A DNA stretch of 64,000 nt from Mycobacterium sp. Marseille-P9652 (lineage in GTDB: Bacteria; Actinomycetota; Actinomycetes; Mycobacteriales; Mycobacteriaceae), in contig NZ_CACRUY010000004.1 in NCBI RefSeq assembly GCF_902652685.1, positions 102,580-166,579 on the forward strand. Direction: 5' to 3'. The position numbers and the translations under genes were made by a program. Within the stretch, counting starts at the first letter, position 1. Each line of letters begins with the position of its first letter. A model generated the notes under the pieces. That model did no database searches, had not been told where the DNA came from, and saw nothing but the letters and a program-made list of their open reading frames with translations. Shown here one piece after another: positions 9,934-18,612 of the stretch.

Positions 9934-12900
9934 GGCATCGCCTCGGCCCAGGCGATATGGCCCTCGAAGCCTAGCGCTTTTGCCAGGTCGCGGTAGCGAT
10001 CCCGCAAGTGGGTGTAGGTCGCGGCATCGCCGTGCGCCCGCGCCAGTAGAGCCCGCAGCCGCAGCAGCCAGACATCGCGTATCACCAGACCCTCTTGGGC
10101 TGGCGCGGCCGCTAATCGCTCGAGCGCGGCCTCGGCTTCGGCCGCATCTCCCTCGGCCCAGCGGTCAAGCAGTGTCTCCACCACAACACCCGTCGCTGGA
10201 ATGCCCCATGCCAGCAGATGTTCCTCGCGGAACAGATGGTCAGCGTTGGCGCGCATGAGCCGTATGGCGTCATCGCGATCTCCACGGCGAGCGTTCTCCC
10301 GTGCCACGTACACGTTGACGAGCGGCAACTCGCCCAGATTGTGTCCCCGGCGTACGAACACGTCGCTGACTTCGGCCAGCAGCTTCTCTCCGCGATCACG
10401 CTCCGCGGCCGTGTCGCGGTGTACCAGCGAGCAAGGCCCAGCGTCATCCGGGCGAAAGTCAACATCTGGTTATCACCCGATCGTTCGGCAACCCGCAGGG
10501 CAGCCTCGATCTCGCGCATCGCGGAATCGTCGGGCCTTAGAACGCCATTCGTTATTACGCCGTAGATGTAGGTGACCGCCAGGGTGTAGGACGCAGGGTC
10601 GGCAGCACGGGCCAGAGCCAGCCCCTGCTGTTGGTCACCACGCCATCCCGGACGACCCAGACAGCACCGGGCAATAGCCCGCATCGCAAAGGCGACCGCT
10701 AATGGGGACCCGAATAGGAAGTTGCCCATGGAAGGATCGCCGTGGGCCAAGTCGATGACCCTTTGTGACCACTGCAGCACGTCACAATACTCAGCGCACT
10801 CAATCTTGGCGTAGATGGCCGCAGTGGACAGCCCCACGGTCAAGGTTGGATCGCCGATCGACTCGATGAGGGCCATAGCTTCCGATGCCAGCTCTGACGC
10901 CTCGCGCATCCGGTCCTGATATACGTGATCCACTACCAGCCCCGCCATGGCGATGGTCAGTGATGCCTTGTCGCCGGCGGCGGTGCATAATTGTCGCAGT
11001 TCGTCGAAGCGGGCACCGGCAACATGTTCATGGACTCGCCAGGCAATCCCGCAAAGCATGGTGCGCGGGGCGATGCGCATGGCTGCCTGGTTAGGGTCAT
11101 CGGCAGGTACCGTGTCGGCGATCTTTTGTGCGCGTTCCCAGCTCAGTCGCGCCGCATTGATGTCACGGTTGGTCGCCCAGGTGGCGGTGCGCATGTGCCA
11201 GCCGTACGCCGTGTGGAGGTCACCAGCGGCCTCTAGATGCTCGGCGATCAGCGCCGCCTTCTCCTCCGCCATCGTGGGATCGCGTGATTCGATGGCGGCT
11301 GCCACCCGCCGGTGCAGCTCCGCGCGATCCGCTTTGAGTTGGGATTCGTAGGCCACGGTGCGGATCAGCGGGTGGTGGAACACATACTCGGGGTGTCCGG
11401 TGAAGGTGATCTGGTCAATCAGCTCGCCCGCCAGCAAGTCTTCCAGGGCGGGATCAATCCCCAGCGTTTCCAGCAAGCCCCGGCTGAAGCGTGAACCGAT
11501 TACCGCCGCCGCGCTCAGCGTGCGCTTGGCTGCCGGATCGAGCCGGTCAATGCGCGCGGCGATGGTGGCCTGCAAGGTCGCGGGGACGTTCACCTCGCTA
11601 ACCTCTATCGCCGAGCTGTAAGCGCCTGGCTCACCCAGCAATACGCCGCGCTCGGCCAGGTCGCGCACGATCTCCTCGGCGAAAAACGGATTCCCGAGAG
11701 ACCTCTCGGCGATCTTCTCGCCCAGTGCACCCATCGAGGGGTCCCGGCCGAGCATCCCGGTGACCAACGCTGCGGTCTCTGAATCACTCAGCGGTGCAAG
11801 GGCGAGGGTTTGAGCACCGTGCACCCGGGCCAGCGCGCCTTCGTATTCCGGCCGGCAGCTGACCAGCACGAGCGAGGGCGTCTGCGGGATCACCCGCACA
11901 AAGTCGGCGAGCATCGACTCGCTGACCTCGTCGATCCAGTGGGCATCCTCGATGACGTAAACCCGCGGGCTTTCGCGAGCCAACGAGGCGGCGTTCACCA
12001 GCGCGGTCAACCGCCGCCGCCGCGCATCGGGGTCGATCTTGGGCAGCTCCACCTCGGGGTCGGCGACGGCCAGCAGATCGTCGAAGAGCGCCAAGTCCTC
12101 GGGATCGCCAGGGAACTGCGCCCGTATCCGCGCTCGTGCGGCCAGCGGGTCAAGGCCCGTGATGCCCGTGATCGCCCGCAGCAGCCGTGCCACCGCATGG
12201 AAGGGGACCTGGCTGGTGTGCGACTCGCAAAAGACGCTGAACACCTCCACACGCCGGGAGGCCGCCATCACCGCCACCTCGCGCACCAGACGACTCTTGC
12301 CAATCCCCGGCGGCCCGACCACACCGACCACCGCGCCGCGCCCGTCAATGGCACGTTCCAACAGGCCCTCGAGGGCCGACATTTCCCAGCGCCGACCCAC
12401 CAGGTGCGACTCCGCACGCTCGGCAGTGCGATGTCCGTCGTCCATGGCCAGCAGCCGACGGGCAGGCACCCGCTCGTTGGCACCCTTGATTGCAACCAGC
12501 TCGGATTCGCCGAGAGTCGCAGCGCCCCGCACCAGTCGTGCCGTGGACGCGCTGAGCATCACCCCACCTGGGGGTGCCACCGATTCCATCCGCTGGGCCA
12601 ACCCGACCTGCTCGCCGACCGCGGTGTAACCGAACGGACCCGAGCCGATCTCACCGGCGATCACCTCACCGGAGTTCAGCCCGACCCGTAGTTGCAGCTC
12701 CACTCCGTCGCGCTTGTAGACATCGACCGCGAGCCGTTTCGCCGCCTCCTGAATCCCCAAAGCCGCAAGGCAGGCCCGGAGAGCATGGTCCTCCAAGGCC
12801 ACCGGTGCTCCGAAGACCGCCATGATCCCGTCGCCGGTGAACTTATCCACGGTCCCGCCGTACCGCTGCACCACCACTGCGCACCGGTCGGCGAGGTCGG

Positions 12901-13099
12901 TCATGATCTCGCGCAGGCGCTCTGGTCCGACGATTCCGGCGATGTCCATGGAATGCACCACGTCGGCGAACAGGACGGTTACCTGCTTGTACTCCGCATG
13001 GGCCTCATATTTGGTGACTGGTGCGCCGCAGCCGTCACAGAATCGCGCACCCACGCGCGGCTCAGTGCCACATGTGCGGCACCCGGTCGCTGCGGTCAT
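9930..13099 (-). pseudogene. Frameshifted zinc-ribbon/cyclase/AAA ATPase/TPR signalling gene
   Basis: The main frame runs from ATG 13099, which has a GGAGGG Shine-Dalgarno upstream. It begins with a zinc ribbon (C7-x2-C10, C21-x2-C24), then a class III cyclase domain with D46, K86 and D90. An AAA ATPase follows with Walker A GPPGIGKS at 262-269, then helical repeats. Near 10405-10425 the frame is lost: family-like sequence (AERDRGEKLLAEVSDVFVRR) continues in another frame to a stop at 9930, while the original frame runs on as nonsense to 10112. Restoring one base would give about 1,056 aa. The transition-state Asn of the cyclase is Gly166, so catalysis would be weak or absent. A sequencing error cannot be excluded. 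Confidence 0.75.
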
Positions 13100-13329
13100 C
13101 CGACCCTCCGCCGCTTCCGGCCCCCGAGGTCCCGGTTCACCAGCATAGGACGCTAGGTGTTGGCGGAACAGGTCTGAACAGTTCATGCTCAGCGGCACGT
13201 CTTCGCACGTTAAGGGGACGTATCGTTGCTGCCGGCCTCTTCGGCGAGCAGGCTACGGGCCGGCCGGATGCTCGTCGGAACTCGCATGCTCATGCTGGCG
13301 GCACCTAAGCGACTGCAATGGTGTCAGCC

Positions 13330-13355
13330 CACCCGTCCGCACAGCGTCCGCAGTA
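13330..13355 (+). repeat. Possible integrase arm-type repeat, right end
   Basis: The motif with two GTCCGCA words is a near copy of 7103-7128, in the same orientation and ending in the same CGTCCGCAGTA. It sits about 100 bp inside attR. Confidence 0.35.
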
Positions 13356-13457
13356 GTTTCGTCAAGTCACGCCATCCACCAACAGCTCGAACGCTCTGAC
13401 ATGCGATTTAGTGGTTCAGCCAACGCGGTCAACAGCTACAAACGCCCACTACGCAGA

Positions 13458-13501
13458 GTTCGGGACGAAGAGGCCGTGGGTTCGAATCCCGCCACCCCGA
13501 C
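13458..13501 (+). repeat. Right att-like direct repeat (tRNA-Pro 3' fragment)
   Basis: This exact 44-bp copy of 6992-7035 contains half of the anticodon arm, the variable loop, the T arm and the 3' acceptor strand. The 5' half of a tRNA is missing upstream, so it is not a functional tRNA. It marks the right boundary (attR) of the insertion. Confidence 0.8.
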
Positions 13502-13527
13502 CAATGTGTCTGACCCGCAGTAACAAG

Positions 13528-13550
13528 GTCAGTGCTTCTCGGCATCAGGA
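13528..13550 (+). repeat. Extended repeat downstream of attR
   Basis: This block is 22/23 identical to 7069-7091. It lies outside the element on a simple one-insertion model, which makes a tandem-insertion history worth considering. Confidence 0.6.
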
Positions 13551-13639
13551 CTTGGATGGCGCGACCGGCGCCTACCGCCGTCGTCAGCTTCGAGGAACCC
13601 TGCGCCCGCGGGACCAGCCGCGGTAGGCGAGGTAGCCCA

Positions 13640-13774
13640 TCACCGCGGCGCTGCACCGGTGCCGATCAAGCCCAGCGTCGTGCCGTGGGTGAACACGTTC
13701 AGCACGAACAGCGCCAGGAACAACACCGACATCGCCGTGAAGAAGACGGGGCCGTACAGGGAGTTGGTCTGCAC
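13640..13774 (-). CDS. Small single-pass membrane protein (44 aa), unknown
   Basis: GTG 13774 has AAAGGAG 7-8 nt upstream. The 44-residue product has one strongly hydrophobic segment (FFTAMSVLFLALFVLNVF, about residues 11-28) and short polar ends. I do not recognise it. It stands alone between attR and the ABC transporter, in the opposite orientation to the transporter. A good ribosome site plus a clean transmembrane helix make it a plausible small gene, but with no homologue in hand it may be chance. Confidence 0.45.
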   Translation of the reverse strand: MQTNSLYGPVFFTAMSVLFLALFVLNVFTHGTTLGLIGTGAAPR

Positions 13775-14101
13775 AGGCGTGCTCCTTTCGCCGCGCCCGC
13801 CCGGGCGGCGCGGGGCCTGCCGGCGGGATGCCGTTGCATACGCGATTCTCCTTGGATGCGGCTCCCTGGTCGACCCCAACGCTGGGGCCGCCTCCTTGCC
13901 GGGGCGCGTGAATGCTTGCTAGTCAACGCCATTCGATCGCCACCCGAACGGCTGGTCCGCCATGGCGTTGCCCCGGGCGCGACGCGGGTGTTTAGATCGG
14001 GCCTGTGGCCGTGGGTGTCGAGATGCTACGAAGACCGACACGATGCGTTCGATGGTTTGACCGCCCCGCCCGTTCCCTCTGTGCCGAGCCATAGCGACGC
14101 A
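13775..14101. other. Upstream region of the drrABC-like operon, 327 bp, no gene
   Basis: I see no supported gene. The reading frame of the ABC ATPase is open through this stretch, but its translation is low-complexity and the conserved ATPase fold begins only at about 14120. The promoter for the transporter should lie here; no clear -10/-35 pair was identified. Confidence 0.6.
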
Positions 14102-15097
14102 ATGCCGGGCCCGGGAAAAGGCATTGAGGTCGAAGGCATCTGCAAGTCGTTCGGTTCGGTCACTGCGCTGCATGACGTCTCCTTCGACGTGGGCCGCGGC
14201 GAGGTCGTCGCTCTGCTCGGCCCCAACGGGGCCGGCAAGACGATCACCGTGGAGATCCTGGCGACGCTGACCAAGCCGGACCGGGGGCGCGCACGGGTGG
14301 CCGGCCACGACGTCGTCGCCGAACCGGCGATGGTGCGCCGCTCCATCATGCTGACCGGTCAGCACGTCTCGCTCGACGAGATACTCACCGGCTACGAGAA
14401 CCTGATGATGTTCGGCCGTCTGCACGGCCTGGACAAGGCAGCGGCCGGGGCCAGGGCCCGCGAACTGCTGCGGGACTTCGGCCTCGAGGACGCAGCCGAC
14501 CGCCGAGTGGCCACCTACTCGGGCGGCATGCGCCGCCGTGTGGACATCGCCTGCGGGCTGGTGGTCCGGCCCGAGGTGGTGTTGCTGGACGAGCCGACCG
14601 CCGGGCTGGATCCACGCAGCCGGCGGGCCATTTGGGAATTGATCGCCACGCTGAAGGGCGCGGGCATCGCGACGCTGTTGACCACCCAGTACCTCGAGGA
14701 GGCCGACGCGCTGAGCGACCGGGTCGTCGTGCTCGACGGCGGCAGGATCGTCGCGCAGGGCACCGCGGAGGACCTCAAGGAGCGCATCGGCGGGACCTTC
14801 TGCGAGTTCGTGCCCAAGAATCCCGCTGACGTCGGCGCCATCGCCCAAGCCCTGGGCCCGCTGCTGCCGGAGACCAGCCGGGCCGCGGTCACCCCGGAGT
14901 CCGACCGCGTGGTCATGCCCGCCCCGGACGGTGCGGACACGCTGGCCGTCGCCTTGACGCGAATCCACTCCGCGAGCATTGACTTGGCCGAAATCGCCCT
15001 GCGCAGGCCCTCACTCGATGACGTGTTCCTCTCGTTGACCGGACATGCCGAGGGCGGCGGTGCCCGAGCGGCCGACGCGGACGGGGCCGCCTTGTGA
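14102..15097 (+). CDS. Daunorubicin-resistance-type ABC transporter ATP-binding protein (DrrA-like)
   Basis: This 331-aa ABC ATPase has Walker A GPNGAGKTI at residues 40-48, signature YSGGMRRRVD, Walker B VVLLDEPTAGLDP and a C-terminal extension ending in RRPSLDDVFLSLTG, typical of the DrrA/CcmA drug and lipid exporter family. The closest remembered mycobacterial relative is DrrA of PDIM export. It powers the two membrane subunits encoded next, with which it overlaps (GTGA at 15094). The ATG at 14102 was chosen because the ABC domain begins directly after it; an in-frame GTG at 14081 is an alternative. It faces the biosynthetic operon and probably exports its product. Confidence 0.88.
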   Translation: MPGPGKGIEVEGICKSFGSVTALHDVSFDVGRGEVVALLGPNGAGKTITVEILATLTKPDRGRARVAGHDVVAEPAMVRRSIMLTGQHVSLDEILTGYENLMMFGRLHGLDKAAAGARARELLRDFGLEDAADRRVATYSGGMRRRVDIACGLVVRPEVVLLDEPTAGLDPRSRRAIWELIATLKGAGIATLLTTQYLEEADALSDRVVVLDGGRIVAQGTAEDLKERIGGTFCEFVPKNPADVGAIAQALGPLLPETSRAAVTPESDRVVMPAPDGADTLAVALTRIHSASIDLAEIALRRPSLDDVFLSLTGHAEGGGARAADADGAAL

Positions 15098-15903
15098 CCG
15101 GCGTGACCCTGACCCATCCGAAGCCGTCCGGCATGCGGCAGTGGTGGGTGTTGACCGTGCGGCTGATCGCGCCGACCCTGCGCAACGGCGAGGTGGCGGT
15201 GGGCGTGGCCGTCACGGTCGCCGTGACGGCGAGCATCTACATCCCCTTGCACCGGCTCATGGATGGGCCCGACCTGGGGATGAGCAGTTACGCGCAGTTC
15301 CTGCTGCCCCTGATCGCTTTGCAGGCCATCTCATTCGCGTCGATCTCCACCGCCTTCCGGGCCGCGACCGACTCCGTCGAGGGGATCAATCGGCGCTTCC
15401 GGTCACTGCCGGTGCCGGTGCTGACGCCGCTGGCCGCCCGGATCACCGCCAGCATCTATCGCTGCGCTCTCGGGCTGGCCGTGGCGCTGGCATGCGGACA
15501 CGTGATCGGCTTCCGCTTTCATCGCGGACCGGTCGACGCCGGGGCGTTCTGCCTGCTGGCGCTGCTCACCGGACTCGCTCTCGCCCTGCTCGGCGACACC
15601 CTCGGCACGCGATCGCGCGATCCCGGCGCGATGTCGCAGTGGTTATTGTTGCCCCAGTTGATATTCGGGTTTCTTTCGGTCGGAATCCAGCCGCTGCAAC
15701 GGTTTCCGCGCTGGATTGCGCCGATTGTCCGCAACCAACCCGTCTCCCGGATCGTCGAGGCCCTACGGGCGCTTGCCGGTGACTCCGCCGGCGGGGTGGC
15801 CCCGGTCAGCTGGTCCGTGATCGGACCGGCCCTGGCCTGGGTGGTGGGGCTCATGGCACTGACGCTGCCCTGGGCGTTCGTGGTCTACCGGAGGAGGGCC
15901 TGA
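15094..15903 (+). CDS. ABC-2 type permease (DrrB-like)
   Basis: This 269-aa integral membrane protein has about six hydrophobic segments and the ABC-2 pattern of drug/lipid exporters, including the IQPLQRFPRWIAPIVRNQP segment shared with DrrB/DrrC. It overlaps the ATPase gene by 4 bp (GTGA) and the next permease by 1 bp, so the three subunits are made together. The substrate is not readable from the sequence; the facing biosynthetic operon is the natural candidate. Confidence 0.83.
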   Translation: MTGVTLTHPKPSGMRQWWVLTVRLIAPTLRNGEVAVGVAVTVAVTASIYIPLHRLMDGPDLGMSSYAQFLLPLIALQAISFASISTAFRAATDSVEGINRRFRSLPVPVLTPLAARITASIYRCALGLAVALACGHVIGFRFHRGPVDAGAFCLLALLTGLALALLGDTLGTRSRDPGAMSQWLLLPQLIFGFLSVGIQPLQRFPRWIAPIVRNQPVSRIVEALRALAGDSAGGVAPVSWSVIGPALAWVVGLMALTLPWAFVVYRRRA

Positions 15904-16721
15904 TGACGGCACTCGCCGACGCGCTGCCCGGCGCCGAGCCACCCTCTCGAAACCCGCTGACCGAACTCATCTTTCAAACCCGGGTGCTCACCTGGAGGCT
16001 GCTCCTCCGCGCGGCCCGGACCCCCATGACGCTGGTCCACGGCGTGCTGTTGCCCGCATCGTTTCTGCTCATGCTCAAGGTCGTCTTCGGCAACTCCATC
16101 ACCGCGATCACCGGCCAGGATTCGATATACCGCAGCGTCGCGCTGGTGGCCCTGCTGTCGGCGATGTCGGGCTCCTCGACAGGCATGGTCGGCATCAACA
16201 CCGAGCGTCTCGGCGGGTTCCTCGGCCGGTTGTGGGCGCTGCCCATCCACCGCGCCGCGGGTCTGCTCGCCCGGTTGGGGGGCGAAACGGTGCGGCTGCT
16301 GTTCACCACGCTGGTCATCCTGGGTGTCGGTGTCGCCCTGGGGTTTCGCTTCCATCGCGCGGTGGGCGGCGCGGCGCTGTGGGTGGCGCTTCCGGTGGTC
16401 TTCGGGGTGGCGTTCGCGGCGCTGTCCACCACCGCAGCCCTCTACTGGCCCAGGGCCATCATGGTGGAGGCGACGCAGCCGGTGATCGTCCTCGGCGTTA
16501 CGTTCTGCACGGGATTCGTGCCGGCGAACATGTACCCCGACTGGGTTCAGCCGATGGTTCGGAACCAACCGATGTCGCTTGCCGACGATGCGATGCGCGG
16601 ACTGTCCGCGGGCGGCCCGGTGTGGACGCCGGCAACGGAATTCCTGCTGTGGTGCGGCGGCATCATCCTGGCGTGTCTGTGGCCGATCATGGTGGGCTAC
16701 CGCAGGGCCAGCACCAGATGA
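15903..16721 (+). CDS. ABC-2 type permease (DrrC-like)
   Basis: This 272-aa second membrane subunit, paralogous to the preceding one, has the same closing pattern (MYPDWVQPMVRNQPMSLADD) and six predicted membrane segments. It starts at an ATG that shares one base with the previous stop. Its own stop lies inside a hairpin shared with the convergent UbiA gene, only 13 bp away. The DrrA-DrrB-DrrC order is that of polyketide and complex-lipid exporters. Confidence 0.83.
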   Translation: MTALADALPGAEPPSRNPLTELIFQTRVLTWRLLLRAARTPMTLVHGVLLPASFLLMLKVVFGNSITAITGQDSIYRSVALVALLSAMSGSSTGMVGINTERLGGFLGRLWALPIHRAAGLLARLGGETVRLLFTTLVILGVGVALGFRFHRAVGGAALWVALPVVFGVAFAALSTTAALYWPRAIMVEATQPVIVLGVTFCTGFVPANMYPDWVQPMVRNQPMSLADDAMRGLSAGGPVWTPATEFLLWCGGIILACLWPIMVGYRRASTR

Positions 16722-16742
16722 GCGCGACACCAGCTCATCTGG
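16714..16742. terminator. Bidirectional terminator hairpin between convergent operons
   Basis: A perfect 10-bp inverted repeat (CCAGATGAGC at 16714-16723, GCTCATCTGG at 16733-16742) with a 9-nt loop contains both stop codons: TGA of drrC-like on plus and TGA of the UbiA gene on minus. There is no T-run. It is placed to stop transcription from both sides. Confidence 0.6.
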
Positions 16743-17655
16743 CGAGACCCTGGCCGACGATGCTCAGATAGAAGACGACGACGAAGAGGGTCGGCAACAC
16801 CTTGGGATGATCGCGTGCCCGGGCGTGCAGGAAACTCCACGCTGACACCAGCGGCAGGGCCGCGGTCGAAAGTGGCAGCCACGCCAGCGGCCACCGCGGC
16901 CCGGCCCATGACCACGGCATGGACACCAGGATCTCCGCGACCACCGCGAAAAGTCCGGCGCCGCAGGCCAGTAACGCACTGGCGGTGACCCCGAGCAACT
17001 CCGAGTAGGAATGCGGGTCGTCCCCCACCGCGCCCGCACCGGCCGCCCGCGCGATCTTCCTGGCGAATTCCGCATGCAGCAGTGCGCCGGTGAACACCAA
17101 CGGCACGCCGGCGAGCCGCCACCACGGCGCCTCACCGATCCCGGGACAGCCGGTCATCGCGAACCCCGTGGCCAGGAACTGCGCCGGGCAGACCGCGACC
17201 AGGTTGACGATTGCGTTGTCCCGCAGGAGGTTCCACTTGGTCTCCAGCCACCACACCGCCAGGCTGTACGCCAGGGTGGCGGCGAGCAGTGCGACGGCCC
17301 AGCGCGACACCGCGACGGCCAGGGCCAGCGCGGCGGCGGCCGCCGGAACCATCGCCGCGCGAAGTTCACCCGTGGTGATCCGGCCCTGCACCAGCGGTCG
17401 CGTCGGGTGGTGAAGCGTGTCGTAGTCGAGATCCTTCTGATCGTCGACCATCCGCATGAAGGCGCCGGCCGCCATCAGCGCCAGCGCCTTCGTAGCGGTA
17501 CCCCACGACGGTCGCCACGGGCCGGCCGATCCCGCGATGACGACGGTGAGGCTCTCGGCCGCAACCACCCACAGCGCCAGATAAACCGGGTAGACGGGGA
17601 GGCATCGCTCGACGAGGAAGGCTCCGATGCGCCCGGCGCGCGCGGAAACCGTCAT
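16735..17655 (-). CDS. UbiA-family prenyltransferase
   Basis: This 306-aa polytopic membrane protein is the last gene of the seven-gene operon. The first UbiA motif is clear: DDQKDLDYD at residues 71-79 followed by HPTRPLVQGRIT, matching the ND-x2-D-x3-D...RPL.SG.I pattern that binds Mg-prenyl diphosphate. The second Asp-rich motif is less clear (GDDPHSYSELLG). It is expected to move a prenyl or other lipid chain onto an acceptor in the membrane. It starts at ATG 17655, overlapping the AfsA-like stop (ATGA). The acceptor is unknown; here it would act on the product made by the soluble enzymes of the operon. Confidence 0.82.
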   Translation of the reverse strand: MTVSARAGRIGAFLVERCLPVYPVYLALWVVAAESLTVVIAGSAGPWRPSWGTATKALALMAAGAFMRMVDDQKDLDYDTLHHPTRPLVQGRITTGELRAAMVPAAAAALALAVAVSRWAVALLAATLAYSLAVWWLETKWNLLRDNAIVNLVAVCPAQFLATGFAMTGCPGIGEAPWWRLAGVPLVFTGALLHAEFARKIARAAGAGAVGDDPHSYSELLGVTASALLACGAGLFAVVAEILVSMPWSWAGPRWPLAWLPLSTAALPLVSAWSFLHARARDHPKVLPTLFVVVFYLSIVGQGLAR

Positions 17656-18599
17656 CGCGGGGGATCTGCTCCACCGGGGTCGTCCGCGGCGACGAAAGCC
17701 AACTCCACCGTGGCCCTCGTGTGACCGGACTGGTGCACCTCTCCGCGGAAAGCCAGCGCGTCGTCGGCGGGTGTCAGCGCGACGCTGCTCACCGCATCCA
17801 GTTCCGCGAACGAGTGGAAGTCGCATCGGAGCCGGGTCGGTCCAACGGTGGTCGCGGCCCGCGGCCCCAGCCCGGCTAGCGAAAGTTGCCGGAACGCCTC
17901 GAGAATCAGGCCGCCGGGCAGGTGGTCGAGCGGGTGGTCGAAGAACGTCGGATTGTGGATGTCCACCACGACGGGCGCACAAACCGAGCCGTCGGCGCCG
18001 ACGCGAACCGGCTCGCCGATCACCACGTTGGCCGGGCGCGTCCGGCCCACGGTCGGCGGATCGGTCGGCGACGGTTGCGCCACCGGTTCCCAGCTCGATC
18101 CGGCGCGCATGCGCAGCCAGGACTCCTCGGAAACCCAACCGAATGCGCCGGACAGCTCCATCGCCTTCGTCCCGCCCCAAGTCGCTGTCGCGGCGACGTC
18201 CAGACCATGGATCCGGCCGTGCTCGGATCGCCGAAACTCCTTTCGGACAACGGTATCGAACTCGACGTCGAGGTGTTCCGGCCCGGCACCGAGCGCGGCC
18301 AGGTCCAGAACGGAGAACTCGTAGTAACGGACCGTGTGGTGGAAACCGAGAGGCACGTCGTACAGGAGATGGCTGGCGGCGATGCACCCCTGGCGCAGAC
18401 CCTCGAGCAGGAGAAGGGGATCGTAGTAGCCCGATCGGCGGCCGGCGCAATCCGCGTGGAAGCCGTGCCGGCCGGGCAGCCGGGCGTGCGCTGTCCACCC
18501 GTTCGCGTCGGCGACCACGGAGCTGACGAAGGCTTCGGCGGGCGCATGCTTGTGCGTCAGCCGCGGCGCGACCGCGTGAAATCCGTTCTCCTCGTTCAC
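17652..18599 (-). CDS. AfsA/ScbA-type A-factor biosynthesis protein (double hotdog)
   Basis: The 315-aa protein has two hotdog repeats of the A-factor biosynthesis family. Repeat 1 carries LLLLEGLRQGCIAASH with E66; repeat 2 carries DHPLDHLPGGLILEAFRQ with E234. The spacing of these two Glu residues resembles the pair I recall as important in Streptomyces ScbA. AfsA enzymes join a beta-ketoacyl thioester to a glycerol-derived triose phosphate, the first step to gamma-butyrolactones. The ACP and acyl-AMP ligase in the same operon could supply the acyl thioester. No gamma-butyrolactone receptor gene (ArpA-like TetR) is next to it, unlike in Streptomyces. It could instead be a general acyltransferase or condensing hotdog enzyme. 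Confidence 0.8.
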   Translation of the reverse strand: MNEENGFHAVAPRLTHKHAPAEAFVSSVVADANGWTAHARLPGRHGFHADCAGRRSGYYDPLLLLEGLRQGCIAASHLLYDVPLGFHHTVRYYEFSVLDLAALGAGPEHLDVEFDTVVRKEFRRSEHGRIHGLDVAATATWGGTKAMELSGAFGWVSEESWLRMRAGSSWEPVAQPSPTDPPTVGRTRPANVVIGEPVRVGADGSVCAPVVVDIHNPTFFDHPLDHLPGGLILEAFRQLSLAGLGPRAATTVGPTRLRCDFHSFAELDAVSSVALTPADDALAFRGEVHQSGHTRATVELAFVAADDPGGADPPR

Positions 18600-18612
18600 C
18601 TTCGTCTCGCTC

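Larger units (their letters stand above)
7036..13501. mobile_element. 6.5-kb accessory island inserted at tRNA-Pro
   Basis: The segment lies between two perfect 44-bp copies of the tRNA-Pro 3' end and carries only two long genes (minus strand), both cyclase/ATPase/helical-repeat proteins. No integrase, excisionase, transposase or phage gene is seen, so it is a decayed element, a satellite mobilised in trans, or one segment of a larger island array. Near each end there is a related motif (7103-7128 and 13330-13355) with paired GTCCGCA words, reminiscent of integrase arm sites. Its absence from M. tuberculosis at this place is from memory. Confidence 0.65.
13100..13639. other. Island right end and attR, 540 bp, no gene
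   Basis: No supported gene is present. The stretch holds the arm-like repeat (13330-13355), the tRNA-Pro 3' fragment (13458-13501) and the extended repeat (13528-13550). The short open frames have no family signature, and those crossing the tRNA fragment translate tRNA sequence. Confidence 0.75.

Noticed and set aside
13458-13501. Second tRNA-Pro gene
   Set aside because: Only the 3' half is present; the 5' acceptor strand, D arm and half of the anticodon stem are missing, so it is an att duplicate.
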